64,000 bases of DNA from positions 612,047 to 676,046 of the forward strand of contig NW_015971548.1 of the NCBI RefSeq assembly GCF_000182565.1, in the 5' to 3' direction. The notes under the pieces are model-generated. The model ran no database searches, was not told the DNA's origin, and saw only the letters and a program-made list of their open reading frames with translations. Positions 36,382 through 49,600 of the stretch are shown piece after piece; within the stretch, counting starts at the first letter, position 1, and every line of letters begins with the position of its first letter. The stretch comes from Spizellomyces punctatus DAOM BR117. Lineage: Eukaryota > Chytridiomycota > Chytridiomycetes > Spizellomycetales > Spizellomycetaceae. The translations under genes were made by a program, and so were the position numbers.

Positions 36382-39206
36382 TTACCAACTACCGCTCATG
36401 CCATTGTTGGGTTGATCACTATCACCTTCCTCGTTAGTGTCCTCATGAGTGGAAACAGGGTCGGTGCTGTCAGCTTGTCCCCATTTGCCCCCGCCATCAA
36501 CACCAGCGTTACCCCATGTAGCATCATCGTCATTGCCACTCGCGACTTGTTGTCCAAGCGGGGCGTACCCATCCGGAAGATCGCCCTCGAGATCCTCTTC
36601 TTTGAGTTCGTCCACAATGCCATTCTCGGGAGAGTCACTATCATCATGATGATTAATAGCCATCCGAGCTATGTCACTTGACAATACTGGTGGTACTTAC
36701 GGTGTTTCCTCATAATCTGGGCGGTATTCATTCAAAAACTCTGGAACAGTCTGCTCGGTTTCTCGCAGGACGCGAACCAGGTCCGTTGCAATATCTGAAT
36801 TGTTGTCATTAAAGAAGCTTGTTGCTGCTCCTTTGTTCCCAACGCGAGCAGTGCGTCCAATTCGGTGGATATAATCTATGCAAAAATGATAGGGTTGGTA
36901 CAAGGGGACTCGATGTGACTCCAAGTATATGTCGGAACTGTACCATCAATATTTTTAGGCATGTCATAGTTGATGACATGAACGACGTTCGGAATACTAG
37001 AAAGGCAAAGCATGGGTGAAAAACGCATTGACCAGATGTTGTGCATCTTTTTACGTACTCTAATCCTCGCGCTGCAAGATCCGTCGCAATCATAATAGGT
37101 TTACGCGCAGCCCTAAAAGCACTCAGTGCATCTTCACGTTCAGCTTGATTCCTCCCGCTGTGGACAGAGGTTACCGGGAACGAGTTGCTAAAGATATCGA
37201 GTTTTGAGATTAAAGTGGTCATCGTAAACCCCATCTTGAGCCAATAAGACTCATTTTGCTCACTTGTGCAAATAGTCGTCCAAGGTATCCGTAGCACGGC
37301 AAGTGTTGACAAAGATGAGTGTTAATCCGGCTTCTTGCTCATAGAGGAGATCAAGCAGAGCTCGCCGCTTGTCAAAATCATCGACTTTGAGGATCTAGTT
37401 AGACATTCAAAAGCATGAGGGATCGGGCAATGAGAGCCTACAAAAAATGTACTTTATACCGTCTGGGTAATATCGGTGGGCACTGTTCCCACTCTTCCGA
37501 CAGTAACAAGTAGGCAATCGCCCAAAAATTCTCGAGCAATTCTGCGAACCTGTGCGAGTCGTGATGAGCATCGATACACACTGGATCAACCAAGTAAAAT
37601 CAGCTAAATCTTACATTTTTCGGAAAGGTGGCGGAAAACAAGGCCGTTTGACGAGACTCCAAGTCGGCCGACATGTGCTGTTGGACGATCCGACGAATTT
37701 CCTGTTCAAAACCCAGCTCGAGAAGACTGGTCACAGAAAAGAGTCAGTCTCAACACAACACACAAGATACGTAAACGCCAAGAACATTACCGATCCGCCT
37801 CGTCAATCACCAGCCATCTGGCAAACCAAGTAATGAATACGTGCACACACGACACAAACCCTGAAAATCTTACTTGACATATTGCAAAGAAACTCTGTTT
37901 CTATCAATCATGTCCAGGAGCTTGCCCGGAGTAGCAGCCAGGATGTGGCATCCACGCTCCACATTTTGCATGAGCGAACGCGTGTTGGCGCCCCCATAGA
38001 GTACGGCAGGTTTGATCCAGGACTTGTAACTACCGAGACAAACGATATGTATGTATGTGAGATATGTGGGTCGTAGGCAAGTATTTGAGTGAAATGAGGT
38101 TTCATGTACGCGACCCAACGACATACAGACGAGGCAAACGGAATGCATCTGATACGTACCTAAACTTGCGACACTCATCAAAAATCTGACAGGCCAACTC
38201 ACGAGTTGGGGAAATAATCAATACCAAAGGTTCTGAAAACAAAAATAAGAATAATCAAAAAATATTCTTTGCACGTAATTAACAATGAAAATGAAAACAT
38301 ACTTGCATGACGATCAAACATGGACGTGGGTTTGGGACAGAGCTTTTCTTTACCCAACAAGAGCATTCGGTTGATTATAGGAATCAGATAGGCTGCCGTC
38401 TTTCCACTTCCTAAAATAAAGGTGAATTAATGAAAATGTTAAATCCCGATCTGCTTACGCGTCGCGATCATGTCGGATTACCATACCTGTCTGAGCGCAG
38501 GCCATCAAGTCACGGCGACTCGCCAGAATGGGAATAGCCGCCTTTTGAATCGGAGTAGGCTTGTTATATTTCATCAAACTTGTAATATTGTACTTGAGTC
38601 CCTCGTGCAGCTTAATGTCGTCAAACTTTAAAAAAAAAAAAGTTGAGCCTGGCGGTGGTGAAAAGAGGATTGCACATGGGCGAATACTTGCGCTTTCAAG
38701 CAACGGGGGAACGTCTTCTCCAGCAACTTTAATGGGGACATGACCCAACTGTTCAAAGTTGATTCCCGTATTGACCTTGTTTTTCTCATACAACTAGAAA
38801 AAGTTTAGAGACTTGTGAGTAAGTGATTTGCTAGAATGATAAAAGAGAGAAAGATGGCAACCGCCGCAGTCGCCCTACTGGATGGGGCAGCACACAAGAA
38901 TGTACACTTTAACATTTGCAGTCAGTAAGAACATACCTCTTGCTCTAGGGTCTCGTCCACTTCGCCTTCTTCCCACCGCCTGGCAGTACCAAACCAGACT
39001 CGTGCCTCTTCATCCACAGGCGGAAGATCAGAGCCTGAGCCAAACTTGTGCGTGCGCGTTTCTGCCGCGGGAGCGACAGGCTCTTGGTCAGGTTCCTCGG
39101 TGTGTCCATTTTCCAATCCGTTTTGCATATCGCTAGCAGGTCCCCATCCTTCAGTGCCATTGGTCTCCGTAGAACCTGGCTGGTCCCATCCATTTTTGTA
39201 TGACAT
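36382..39206 (-). CDS. DED1: DEAD-box RNA helicase, Ded1/DDX3 type
   Basis: Fourteen exons (39206-38937, 38793-38692, 38625-38487, 38410-38303, 38232-38160, 38029-37874, 37817-37791, 37726-37615, 37549-37460, 37394-37264, 37187-37059, 36996-36944, 36875-36701, 36637-36382) give 606 residues. Motifs in order are Q (YNKPTPIQ), I (AQTGSGKT, split by an intron), Ia (PTRELA), GG in YGGANT, Ib (TPGKLL), II (DEAD in VIDEADR), III (SAT), IV (LIFVNT), V (ATDLAARGLDI) and VI (HRIGRTARVG). Ded1/DDX3 remodels mRNA during 48S scanning. The N-terminus is Gly/Trp/Glu-rich; the C-terminus is acidic with NPQ-like residues and ends in Trp (GMSGSW), like the eIF4G-contacting tail of the family. Oddities are a 27-nt exon holding the DEAD box and a GC-AG intron after exon 2. 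The protein shares its upstream region with FAS. Confidence 0.94.
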
Positions 39207-40613
39207 TTTGTTCTGCGTTGTTGAGCAGTCTTTTGAGTAGGATACAAACGTTGAGCGAGGATAGTTGAGCAGAGGGATACAAACGTCAAAAAAAAAAAAA
39301 GAAAACCTACTCGTAGCTAAAAAGAAGGCAAGAAGAACAAGACGCAAAATGGCTGGGAATAAAAAGCAAGCAAGAGGCTTCAAGAAGGGGCGCAGTTGAT
39401 GAGCAGTTTAAAAAACAAGCGTGTGCGTGGGAAAATAAAGAGAGAGAATAACAAGAGGGCGTGGGAATATCCAATATATGATTACATAATTTGACAGATC
39501 ACATGACGACACGTGAGAGGAAGAGAAGGCGATTTGAGGGAGTGTTTGTGGAATGGGTTCCCTCGTCAAGAGCAATAGACATGAGGGAGAGTGCAATGAT
39601 TGCATTTGAATATATCTCATACATATGCATATGGAATATCTCATGTGCATATGGGCATTTGCATATGGACAATTGCATATGGGCATTTGCATATGGAACG
39701 ATTGCATATGGACAGTTGCATATGGAAGACTATGATTACATCGATATGATTATAAAAGTCATGTTGCTAAAGCATCTCCCACTCTTCAAATCTCTCGCAG
39801 TCCAAGTGTTGGATCACGTGTCAATCTGATTTGCCGTGTTAATTAAGAGAGGCTATGGGAGAGGGCTAAATTGTCTTGAATAAGTTACTGACATTTGTGG
39901 GAATACAATCATCCCATGTCCATTTATACTTATCTTTAGCCATGCATGCATGTATAGCATGTATGTGCATATGTCCAATGCGTACATGTCCATGTGTGTG
40001 TGTGTTAGTGTGATAAAGAAGGCAATCGATGACTCTATAAATCGATGTCCGCTTGAACGCTTGAACGCGTGTTTTTACTGCGCATTTCACACTTGTTGTA
40101 CATCCACACATCATATAGGATTTGGAACACTTCTAACGGATAAAGTGTTCAATTGCTCACGTTGTGGAAAAAAGGACAACTGATATTTATGCAAATACGA
40201 GTTTATTGTGTTTTTTATCCTTGTATCGATTGTAAAAGCCACAGGAACGATTCGGGATTGGATAGTTGGTTGTTCATGGGTTTATTAGTTGAACCCGACA
40301 CACAGTACAACAAAAGAATATAAAAAAGCTCTAGACCTTTTTGTTCCCCCAACTGTTTTTGTTTCTTGCTTTGGCGTAGTTGCTTCCTGTGTTTTCTTTC
40401 CTTGCAACTGTCTTTTGCTTGACGTTCAACTCGCTGTTTTGTTGGACAGCCATCTTTTTTAGATATTATATCTCTCATCCGCGGATATATGGATAGATAC
40501 CTTGTTTGATATTCTCTATTATACATTGGAAAGAGTGCCCGCATCCTAGACGCTACCGCTTGTAACGAACAGCTCTTCTCTTTTTTTTACATATTCCGAT
40601 CATCAAAAGCATC
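39207..40613. other. Divergent promoter region of DED1 and FAS
   Basis: About 1.4 kb with no supported gene. It holds an A-run at 39288-39300, the CATATG array at 39622-39724 and a second ATGCATGCATG-rich patch at 39940-40000. A T-run at 40580-40587 precedes the FAS start. Confidence 0.6.
39622..39725. repeat. 14-bp periodic CATATG array
   Basis: CATATG begins at 39622, 39628, 39648, 39662, 39676, 39690, 39705 and 39719: eight copies in 103 bp. The last six are spaced 14, 14, 14, 15 and 14 bp, with unit close to ANTTGCATATGG. CATATG is a palindromic E-box of the CANNTG class. It lies 416 bp upstream of DED1 and 890 bp upstream of FAS. Confidence 0.9.
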
Positions 40614-43600
40614 ATGTCGTCGCTGTCTACCTTTCACCCTCTCTCGATGGAAACAGCGGCTTCCGCTGCCGCTGCTGCTACAACGGCTGCAGGACATGCT
40701 ACTCGGCCGCTCGTCATGACACAGCACACCACCAAAGTCGCCATTCCCGTCCCGCTACCTCTCTGGCCTATTGCTGAAAACCTAAAGGAAACCTTTCCGA
40801 CTCGTGACGCTCCAGAAACAACCGAACTCGAGCTCTTGAGTGACATTCTTGAATTTGCACTTGGAAAGGCATCGAATCAGGATACCTTTGAGGCTCTGCC
40901 GCTTGTAGCTGTCATCTTTCGCCATCTACAGGCTCGTCTCTTGAAGCAAAATGACATTCATGCTGTCACCCGGGATCTGGCCCCAGAGACTCGCGCAGCT
41001 ATATTGAAAACATACTACCTCGCTCTCGTCGCTCTCAAACGTCACGGTTTGGTCTCTTCGGCAGAAATCAAACCTCCCGCATCCGCCTTGTTTGCGGCTG
41101 CAGAAGCGGGTCGCGCAAACCTCTTGGCCGTTTTCGGCGGACAGGGAAATGTCGAGGAATATTTCAGCGAACTCGTGTCCTTGTACACAACCTACGAGGC
41201 CTTTGCCCGGCCCTTTATCTACCAGGCGGCCCTCACCCTTGCAAACATTTCCAACTCCCCAGAAGCCCAGGCAGAGCATTCGGCTAAAATGGATGTGATT
41301 AGCTGGTTGGAAAAGCCAGAGACTCGTCCCAGTACCGAGAGTCTCTTGGCTACTCACCAGTCGCTCCCATTGATTGGATTGACGCAATTGACGAATTACT
41401 ACATCACGTTCAAAGTTCTCGACAAGACGCCTGGAGAGCTTCGGAGTCTTTTGGCTGGAACAACGGGTCACAGCCAAGGCATTGTTTCTTCGGTCGTTGT
41501 TTCGTCCTCAGAGACGGAAAAGGAATTTGTCGAAAATACGCAAAAGGCCCTAGTGCTCTTGTACTGGTTGGGATTGCGCTCCCAGCGGGCATGCCCTGCT
41601 ACGACCTTGGATCCCAACATTTTGCAGGATTCACTGGCCAACAATGAAGGAGTTCCTACGCCCATGTTGGCTGTGACGGGTATGTTTACATGTTTTGCCA
41701 CTATTAAAAAGTTACCTCGAAGAAAACCTCACACACTTCTCTCTGCAAGGTCTGCGCAACAGCGATGTCCAACAACACGCCGATACGACAAACTCTTTCC
41801 TTCCCCCGGACCGTCGGGTCCACCTCTCTCTCATCAACGGACCTCGCTCCACCATCTTTACCGGTCCCCCACAATCCCTGTACGGCCTCAACGTCTCTCT
41901 CCGCAAGCTCAAAGCCCAAACCGGCCAAGACCAATCCCGCATTCCCTTTTCGCAACGCAAAGTCCGGTTTTCATCCCGCTTTTTACCAGTCGCTGTCCCC
42001 TTTCACAGCGAATACCTCAAACACGTCCCCAACGCCCTTCAATCCGATATCGAATTGCACAACCTTGCATTTGATGCTAAAAAGATGCGGATACCCGTTT
42101 ATCATACCCATACCGGAGAGGACCTTCGTAACACGACGGATCTGACAATGTCCCTCGTCAACCAGATTTGCGTCCAACCCGTTCATTGGGAAAAAGCCAC
42201 CAACACCCAATCCATTTCCCATGTCCTTGATTTTGGACCAGGGGGTGCATCTGGGGTTGGATTCCTGACGCATCGTAACAAGGAGGGTACGGGTGTTCAG
42301 GTTGTGTTGGCGGGGTCGTTGGAGAGTGGAATGAGCGAGTTGTTGGATCGGTCGTATTTGTTTGATGAAGATGTTCATGCGGTAAAGTTTGCTCCTAATT
42401 GGGCCGAAAAGGTGAGCAGTCTGTCTGCCTTTGTGTGTGTGAGTTTTTATTAAATCCGGTCATTAGTACCGTCCCAAACTCATTCGCATCGCGAGTACCG
42501 GCGAAATTCACGTCGACACGCCTTTTAGCCGTCTCCTCGGCAAGGCCCCCCTCATGGTCGCCGGCATGACACCTTGCACCTCCAACGAACATTTTGTCGC
42601 AGCTTGCATCAATGCTGGTTTTCACGTTGAACTCGCGGGGGGTGGTCAACACACCGAACCCTACCTCCGCGACCGTGTCCAAAAGATCATGGAAAAAATT
42701 GAACCCGGTGAAGGCATTACTCTCAATATCCTCTTTCTCAACCCGCGTCTCTGGGGATTCCAGTACCCAGCCGTGCAAGCCATGCGGAGGGAGGGTATCC
42801 CCATGGAAGGCGTCTGCGTCGCAGCGGGTGTCCCATCCCTAGACGTTGCAGACCAAATCATTAAAAACCTCAAAGCAGCCGGACTCCGTCACGTTGCTTT
42901 CAAACCCGGGAGTGTCGAAACCATTCGTCGTGTCATTTCCATTGCAAGGACCAACCCCGATATGCCCATCATTCTGCAATGGACAGGAGGACGAGGGGGT
43001 GGACACCACTCTTTTGAAGATTTCCATCAACCCATGTTGGAGACCTATGGCGCCATTCGACGGGAACCCAACTTGATTTTGGTCGTTGGAAGCGGGTTTG
43101 GTGATGCCGTTGAGACATTACCTTACCTAACCGGTGAATGGAGTCAAAAGTTTGATCACCCACCCATGCCCTTTGATGGTCTTTTATTTGGCTCGCGTGT
43201 CATGGTCGCTAAAGAAGCCCTTACCTCTCCCGCTGTCAAGGAACTCATTGTCAAGGCACCAGGGATCCAAGATGAGACCCTCTGGGAACGTACTTACAAG
43301 GGCGACATTGGAGGGATCTTGACCGTGAAATCCGAATTGGGAGAACCCATCCACAAGATTGCCAACCGCGGCGTCAAATTCTGGAAAGAAATGGATGATA
43401 CCTTTTTTTCACTTTCCCGCGAAAAACGTCTACCAGCCCTCCTCAAAAAGAAGGACTACATTATCGAGCGTTTGAATGCTGATTTCCAGAAACCCTGGTT
43501 TGGCCAATCTGATGGTCGACCTTGCGATCTCCATGAAATGACGTACACTCAAGTCATTCGCCGATTGTTTGAGCTCTTGTGGGTTCCTTCCCGGTGGATT

Positions 43601-46600
43601 GATTCAACCCTCCGAGACACATTTGGTGATTTCTTGCGACGGGTTGAAGAACGATTCGTCAAGGGCGAAACCTTGTCCATGCTTCAATCGTATAGTACAC
43701 TCGATCACGACCCCGCATCCTTTATAGAAGCCTTTTTGGAAACCTTTCCGGAAGCCTCTCATCAAACCCTTACCCAAGAGGACGTGTTTTATTTCCTGAC
43801 GATTTGCTCGTACCCCTTTCGTAAACCCGTTCCGTTCATCCCCATCATTGACGAAAAGTTTGAGTTTTGGTTCAAAAAGGATTCGCTTTGGCAAGCTGAG
43901 GATGTTGATGCTGTTGTTGGGCGCGATGCAGGTCGAGTGGCCATTTTACAAGGGCCTGTTGCCGTCCGTCATTGCACAAAGGTTGATCAACCCGTCAAGG
44001 AAATCCTGGGAGATATTTACGCTGCCCACATTGATGCGCTACGTAAATTGTATTATGGTGACAGCAATGTCGCGATTCCTGTTGTAGAGTACTTGGGTGC
44101 CCGACCAGCTCCCCCCACTCACACCCTCGATGGCATCCGTGTCACAGAACTCAACGAAGGATCCATCATGTACGAAATCACTCGTAACGCCCAAGCCATG
44201 CCCTCCACTCCCGACTTTATGCAATTCATCTCGGGACCGGATCATACCTGGCTTCGAGCCCTCCTTACCTCGGAAGCCATCGTCCAAGGTAAACACCTGG
44301 TCCCAAACCCAGTCACAAAGATCCTCCGCGCCCGTCCTGCGCAGACCTTGTTTGTGAAATATGATGCGAGACGTCAACCAGTGCTTTTGACGCTGCATGA
44401 TCGGGATGTGGATCGTATTACTCCTGATCGACACCCGGCGGTGGTCATAACTGCTGAAGGAGATCGTATCAAAGTCGAATTGTTTGTCAAACGGGACAAG
44501 GAGTTTGTGGCATTAGAGTTGTTGTTCCGGTACAAGCCTTGGCAAGGTCATAATCCCATTCATGAGATTATGGAGGTATGTGTTCTATTGGTCTGTTTAC
44601 ATTAGTGCAAGTGTATCTAATCTCGGGTATCATTTATAGGGCCGTAACCAGCGCATCAAGGATTTCTACAGCAAGCTCTGGCATGTTGATCCCTCCGATT
44701 CCCATCTAACACCCAAAGACACGTTCCGATCCGTCTACAAGGTCCAATCCACCAGCGTACTCGATTTCGCTCAAGTGATTGGCAATCAGGCGGAACTGTA
44801 CGTGACTGGCAAGGACCCCAACACACCCGCTCCCATGGACTTTGCCATCGTGGCTGGATGGCGATCTCTTGTTTCCGCCATCCTCCCCAAGGAAATCGAT
44901 GGGGATCTCCTCCGACTCGTTCATCTTTCCAACCAGTTCCGTATGTTGGATCCCCATGATACTCTTCGTGCCGGGGACGAAATCACTACGGAAGCCGTGA
45001 TCGAGTCCGTGATTATTACTGAAGCCGGCAAAGCTGTTGAAGTCAAGGCGACGCTCATCAAGAACCAACGGCCACTCATGGAGATTGTGAGCACGTTTTT
45101 GTATCGGGGTACTTTTACTGATTATGAAAACACCTTTCGGCGAACGACTGAAAAGCCTGTGCAGGTGGTCTTGTCGTCCAACAAGGATATCCAAGTCCTT
45201 CAATCCAAAACATGGATTAAATGGAATACGGATGCCCCACAGTTGACACCAGGAGCTATTTTGATTTTCAGATTGGAGACTTTTGCCCAAAATGCCGATG
45301 CGACTGTCTATGCCCATGTCCAGACGACTGGATCAGTGTTTTTGAAAACGACACGGGAAACGATTCAAGTTGGTCGTGTTGATTATCATGCTACCCATGT
45401 CCACGGCAATATTGTACTGGACTACCTTACCCGCCACGGCTCCTCCATTGAACAACCCGTTTTCTTCAAATCGGGGGGATACTCTATCCTTCCTGACCCC
45501 AAAGTCTTTCCTGCGACCGTCACCGTCCCACTTTCCAACGGTGCCTACGCCGTAGCATCCGGGGATTTGAATCCAATCCATACCAACCCTTACTTTGCTG
45601 ACCTGGCCAACCTTCCCGGAACCATTACTCACGGCATGTGGACATCGGCTTCTACACGCAAATTCGTTGAAATCTTTGCGGCCAATAATCGACCTGAGCG
45701 GGTCAAAGAATACAATGTCGTGTTCCTGAACATGGTTCTCCCTGGCGACCAACTTGAAACCAAATTATACCACGTTGGTATGAGTAACGGCAAGAAACTC
45801 ATCAAGGTCATTACCCTCAACTCAAAGGGCGTCAAAGTCCTTGAAGGAAGTGCCGAAGTCGAACAACCCGCTACTTCCTACGTGTTTACTGGACAAGGAT
45901 CCCAAGAAGTCGGCATGGGAATGGATCTATACGAAACCTCTGCGATTGCCAGAGAAATCTGGGACAGAGCCGACGCACACATGCTCCAAACTTACGGTGT
46001 CTCCATCCTCTCCATCGTCCGAACAAACCCCACATCCCAAACAATCCACTTTGGTGGACAAAAAGGTGCATCCATTCGTCGGAATTTCATGTCCATGACG
46101 TATGATGTTGTTCAAGATGGGTTGTTGAAGAGTTTACCTCTCTTCCCCGGTATCACGGACCAAACGCCTTCCTATACGTTTTCGCATCCGAATGGGTTAC
46201 TCTCTGCCACGCAGTTTACTCAACCCGCGCTCACCTTGATGGAAATTGCGTCGTTTCAGGATATGAGAGCTAATGGACTCGTGCAGCAGGATTGTCCCTT
46301 TGCTGGACACAGGTATGTTGGTTAGAGAATAAGACGTCCACAAGCGCTGCTTGTTTAATGTTTTTTTTGTTGTCTAGTTTGGGCGAATACGCTGGACTCG
46401 CATCCGTTGGACAGGTCCTTTCAGTCGAATCCCTCGTCGACGTTGTCTTTTACCGTGGCATGACCATGCAAGTCGCCGTCCAACGCGATGACCAAGGACG
46501 ATCCAATTACGGCATGTGTGCCGTGAATCCCATCCGGGTTGGATCAACCTTTTCCGAGCAAGCCCTCGTGTTCATTGTAGAAGCCATTGCACGCCGCTCG

Positions 46601-49600
46601 GGTGATTTATTGGAGATTGTGAATTACAATGTAGAGAATTTCCAGTACGTCCTAGCGGGTGAATTGACCAACCTCGAGACTCTCCGAGTGGTCTTGAATA
46701 AGGTCAAGGGGTTAAATGTCAATTTCATTGAATTGGGGAAAACGAAATCGGTGGAAGAGATTCAAGGGGTTTTGGATGGGATTGTCGAAGATGGGTTAGC
46801 ATCTGCTCGCAAGAAACGTGCTGCATCGAACGGAATTCTCTCTCAAGAACGCGGGGTTGCGACTATTCCCCTCGCAGGCATCGACGTCCCCTTCCACTCT
46901 AGTTTCCTCTTGAACGGCGTCGTCCCCTTCCGCGAAATCCTTCGCAAAAAACTAGAAGCAAAATTCATCAACGTGGCCCTCCTCGTTGGGAAATACATTC
47001 CAAATTTAACAGCCGAACCCTTTAGTCTCTCCAAAGACTACTTTCAAACCGTCTACGACCTCACCCACTCGTCCCTCCTTCAGCAAGTCCTATCCGATTG
47101 GGACGAAACCCTAAACACCACAGCGGCCCAACAACAACAACTGGGATACATCCTCCTCATTGAACTCTTGGCCCATCAATTCGCGAGTCCCGTTCGCTGG
47201 ATCGAAACCCAAGATCAATTGTTCCGGGCCTTCAAAGTGGAAAGGTTGATTGAAGTGGGACCTTCACCCGTTCTTTGCAGTATGGCCGGACGAACACTTA
47301 AAATCAAATACGAGGCATATGATGATGCTGTTACGCATCGTCGTGTGCAATTGTGTACCACCAAGGATCGTAAAGAGATTTACTATGATTTTAGAGATGA
47401 GGTTGTGGATGTCGTCGAAGAGGATAAGGCGGCTGTGGAGCAAGTGCCAGTCAAGAGTGCGGCTCCTGCGCCGGTGGTACCTGCTCCAGCTGCTAGGACC
47501 GCCGCTGCTGTGACGTGAGTGGTTTTGTTATTATTGTTGTTTTTAATCTTTGTTGTTGGTGTTGTGAGTCTTATTACTCACTCTTGTTTTGTTCTAGTGA
47601 TGAACCGATCACAGCTCAAGAAATCCTCTTGGTGCTCATTGCTCAAAAACTCAAAAAACCCCTCTCTGACGTCCCACTCTCAAAATGCATCAAAGATCTC
47701 GTGGGTGGCAAGTCTACCCTCCAGAATGAGATCCTCGGAGATCTTGCCGCAGAATTTGGCAACGTTCTCGCTGATAAGGCGGAGGAGCTCCCTCTTTCTG
47801 AGGTCTCAATGGCACTCCAGGATGCACATGGAGGCGCTTTGGGCAAGACCAGTAATGGACTGGTGAACAAGATGGTCGGATCAAAGATGCCGGGTGGGTT
47901 TGGTATGGGACAGGTCAAGGCGTACCTTACTAGTGCCTATGGGTTGGGACCCAAGAGAAGTCAGGGCGTGCTGTTGCATGGGTTGCTATCGGAACCTGCG
48001 TCACGGTTGGCTAACGAGACGGATGCAAAGGCGTGGATTGACACTGTCGTCAAGAGTTATGCCGATAAAGTGGGTATAACCCTCGGTGGAACAACGGAAG
48101 GTCCATCTCAAACTTCGGGCACGGTCGTAACCATTGATAGCAAAGAATTTGATAAACACAAACTAGCCCTCGACCTCCTCGTCCGACAGCAACTTGAAAC
48201 ATTTGCTAAATACCTTGACTTGGACCTCCTCGCCGAAGCCCGTACAGCTGCTACCGAACGCGACGCCCGCGACGCCCTCCAAGCCCAACTCGACCATTGG
48301 ATCGCTGAACACGGTGACGTTTATGCCGAGGGGATTAAACCCTCTTTTGATCGTCTCAAAGCCCGAGTATTCGATTCCCATTGGAACTGGGCAAGACAGG
48401 ATGCACTCCAACTCTACTATGACATGATCTTTGGTCGTATCTCGAGCGTTGATAGGGAATTGATGAACCAGTGTATTCATTTGATGAACCGCGCTGAAGA
48501 TGCAGAGAGTTTGGTCACTTTTATGGAATATTACCTGGAGAATTGCCCAGAGGCTCGTGGAGAAAACTTTGTGCGCGCCAAGGCTCTTAGCAAGATTTTG
48601 TTGGAGAATTGTAGGGAGGCTCTCAAAGCCGATCCTGTATACAAAAACCGTAAGTTTCCGTGTGTTAATGGTAAAATGTGGGAATGCGAAACTCACCGTC
48701 TTGTTTTGCACAGTGGCCTACCGCCCAACCCGTCCTAAAACCCACATCAAAGAAAATGGCGAACTGGTCTACAATGAAGAGCGCCGTAAAGCAAGCAACA
48801 TGAAGGACTATGTTGAGGAAATGCGCGCAGGAAGTGACCTGACACGGATCCCCGATAGTCAAATCCTGGTTTCCAAATTCGAGCAACTGGCTGCGTTAAT
48901 GAAATCAGCACCAGAACTGAATGGAGCGACGAAATCCCAAGTGGATGCCATCTTTGCCGAGATTCAACAGAATCTGCCTCCACGGTCTGGATTCCAGGGT
49001 CGTCTCCCGTTCGTGTTCCTCAAGCGACGAAATCCTGTGGATCCCAGTCAATGGGAACCAGATGCGGATCTGAGCACAATTTACCTCGATACTTTGGCCA
49101 AAATGGCTAACGAGGGAATATCCTTCAAGGGTCGACACGCATTGATTACAGGGTGCGGAAAGGAGTCGATTGGCGTGGATGTCCTCAAGGCTCTCCTTTC
49201 GGGTGGTGCCAGGGTCATTGTGACAACCTCCCGATTCAGCAAATCCTCTACAGAATTCTACCGCTCCATCTACGAACGCCATGGCTCAAAAGGTTCCCGT
49301 CTCGTCGTGGTCCCCTTTAACGGCGCATCCTTCCAAGACACAGTTGCCCTCGTCGAATACATTTACGATACAAAAGGGGGTCTGGGATGGGATTTGGACT
49401 TTATCATCCCTTTTGCGGCTATCCCTGAACAAGGCCGCGAAATCGACGGGATTGATTCTAAATCTGAGTTGGCGCATCGTATCATGCTCACCAATTTGTT
49501 GAGATTGATGGGACAAGTCAAGGCTAAGAAACAGGTCATGAAGTACGATACGCGGCCTGCAGTGGTTGTTTTGCCATTGTCGCCTAATCATGGTACATTT

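Noticed and set aside
39622..40000. CATATG/ATGCATG repeats considered as a CRISPR-like or telomeric array
   Set aside because: Unit is only 14 bp with no unique spacers; this is a tandem repeat in a eukaryotic promoter region.
44706..45317. Open frame of 203 codons antisense to FAS
   Set aside because: Lies wholly over conserved FAS dehydratase-region coding sequence and has no recognisable domain.
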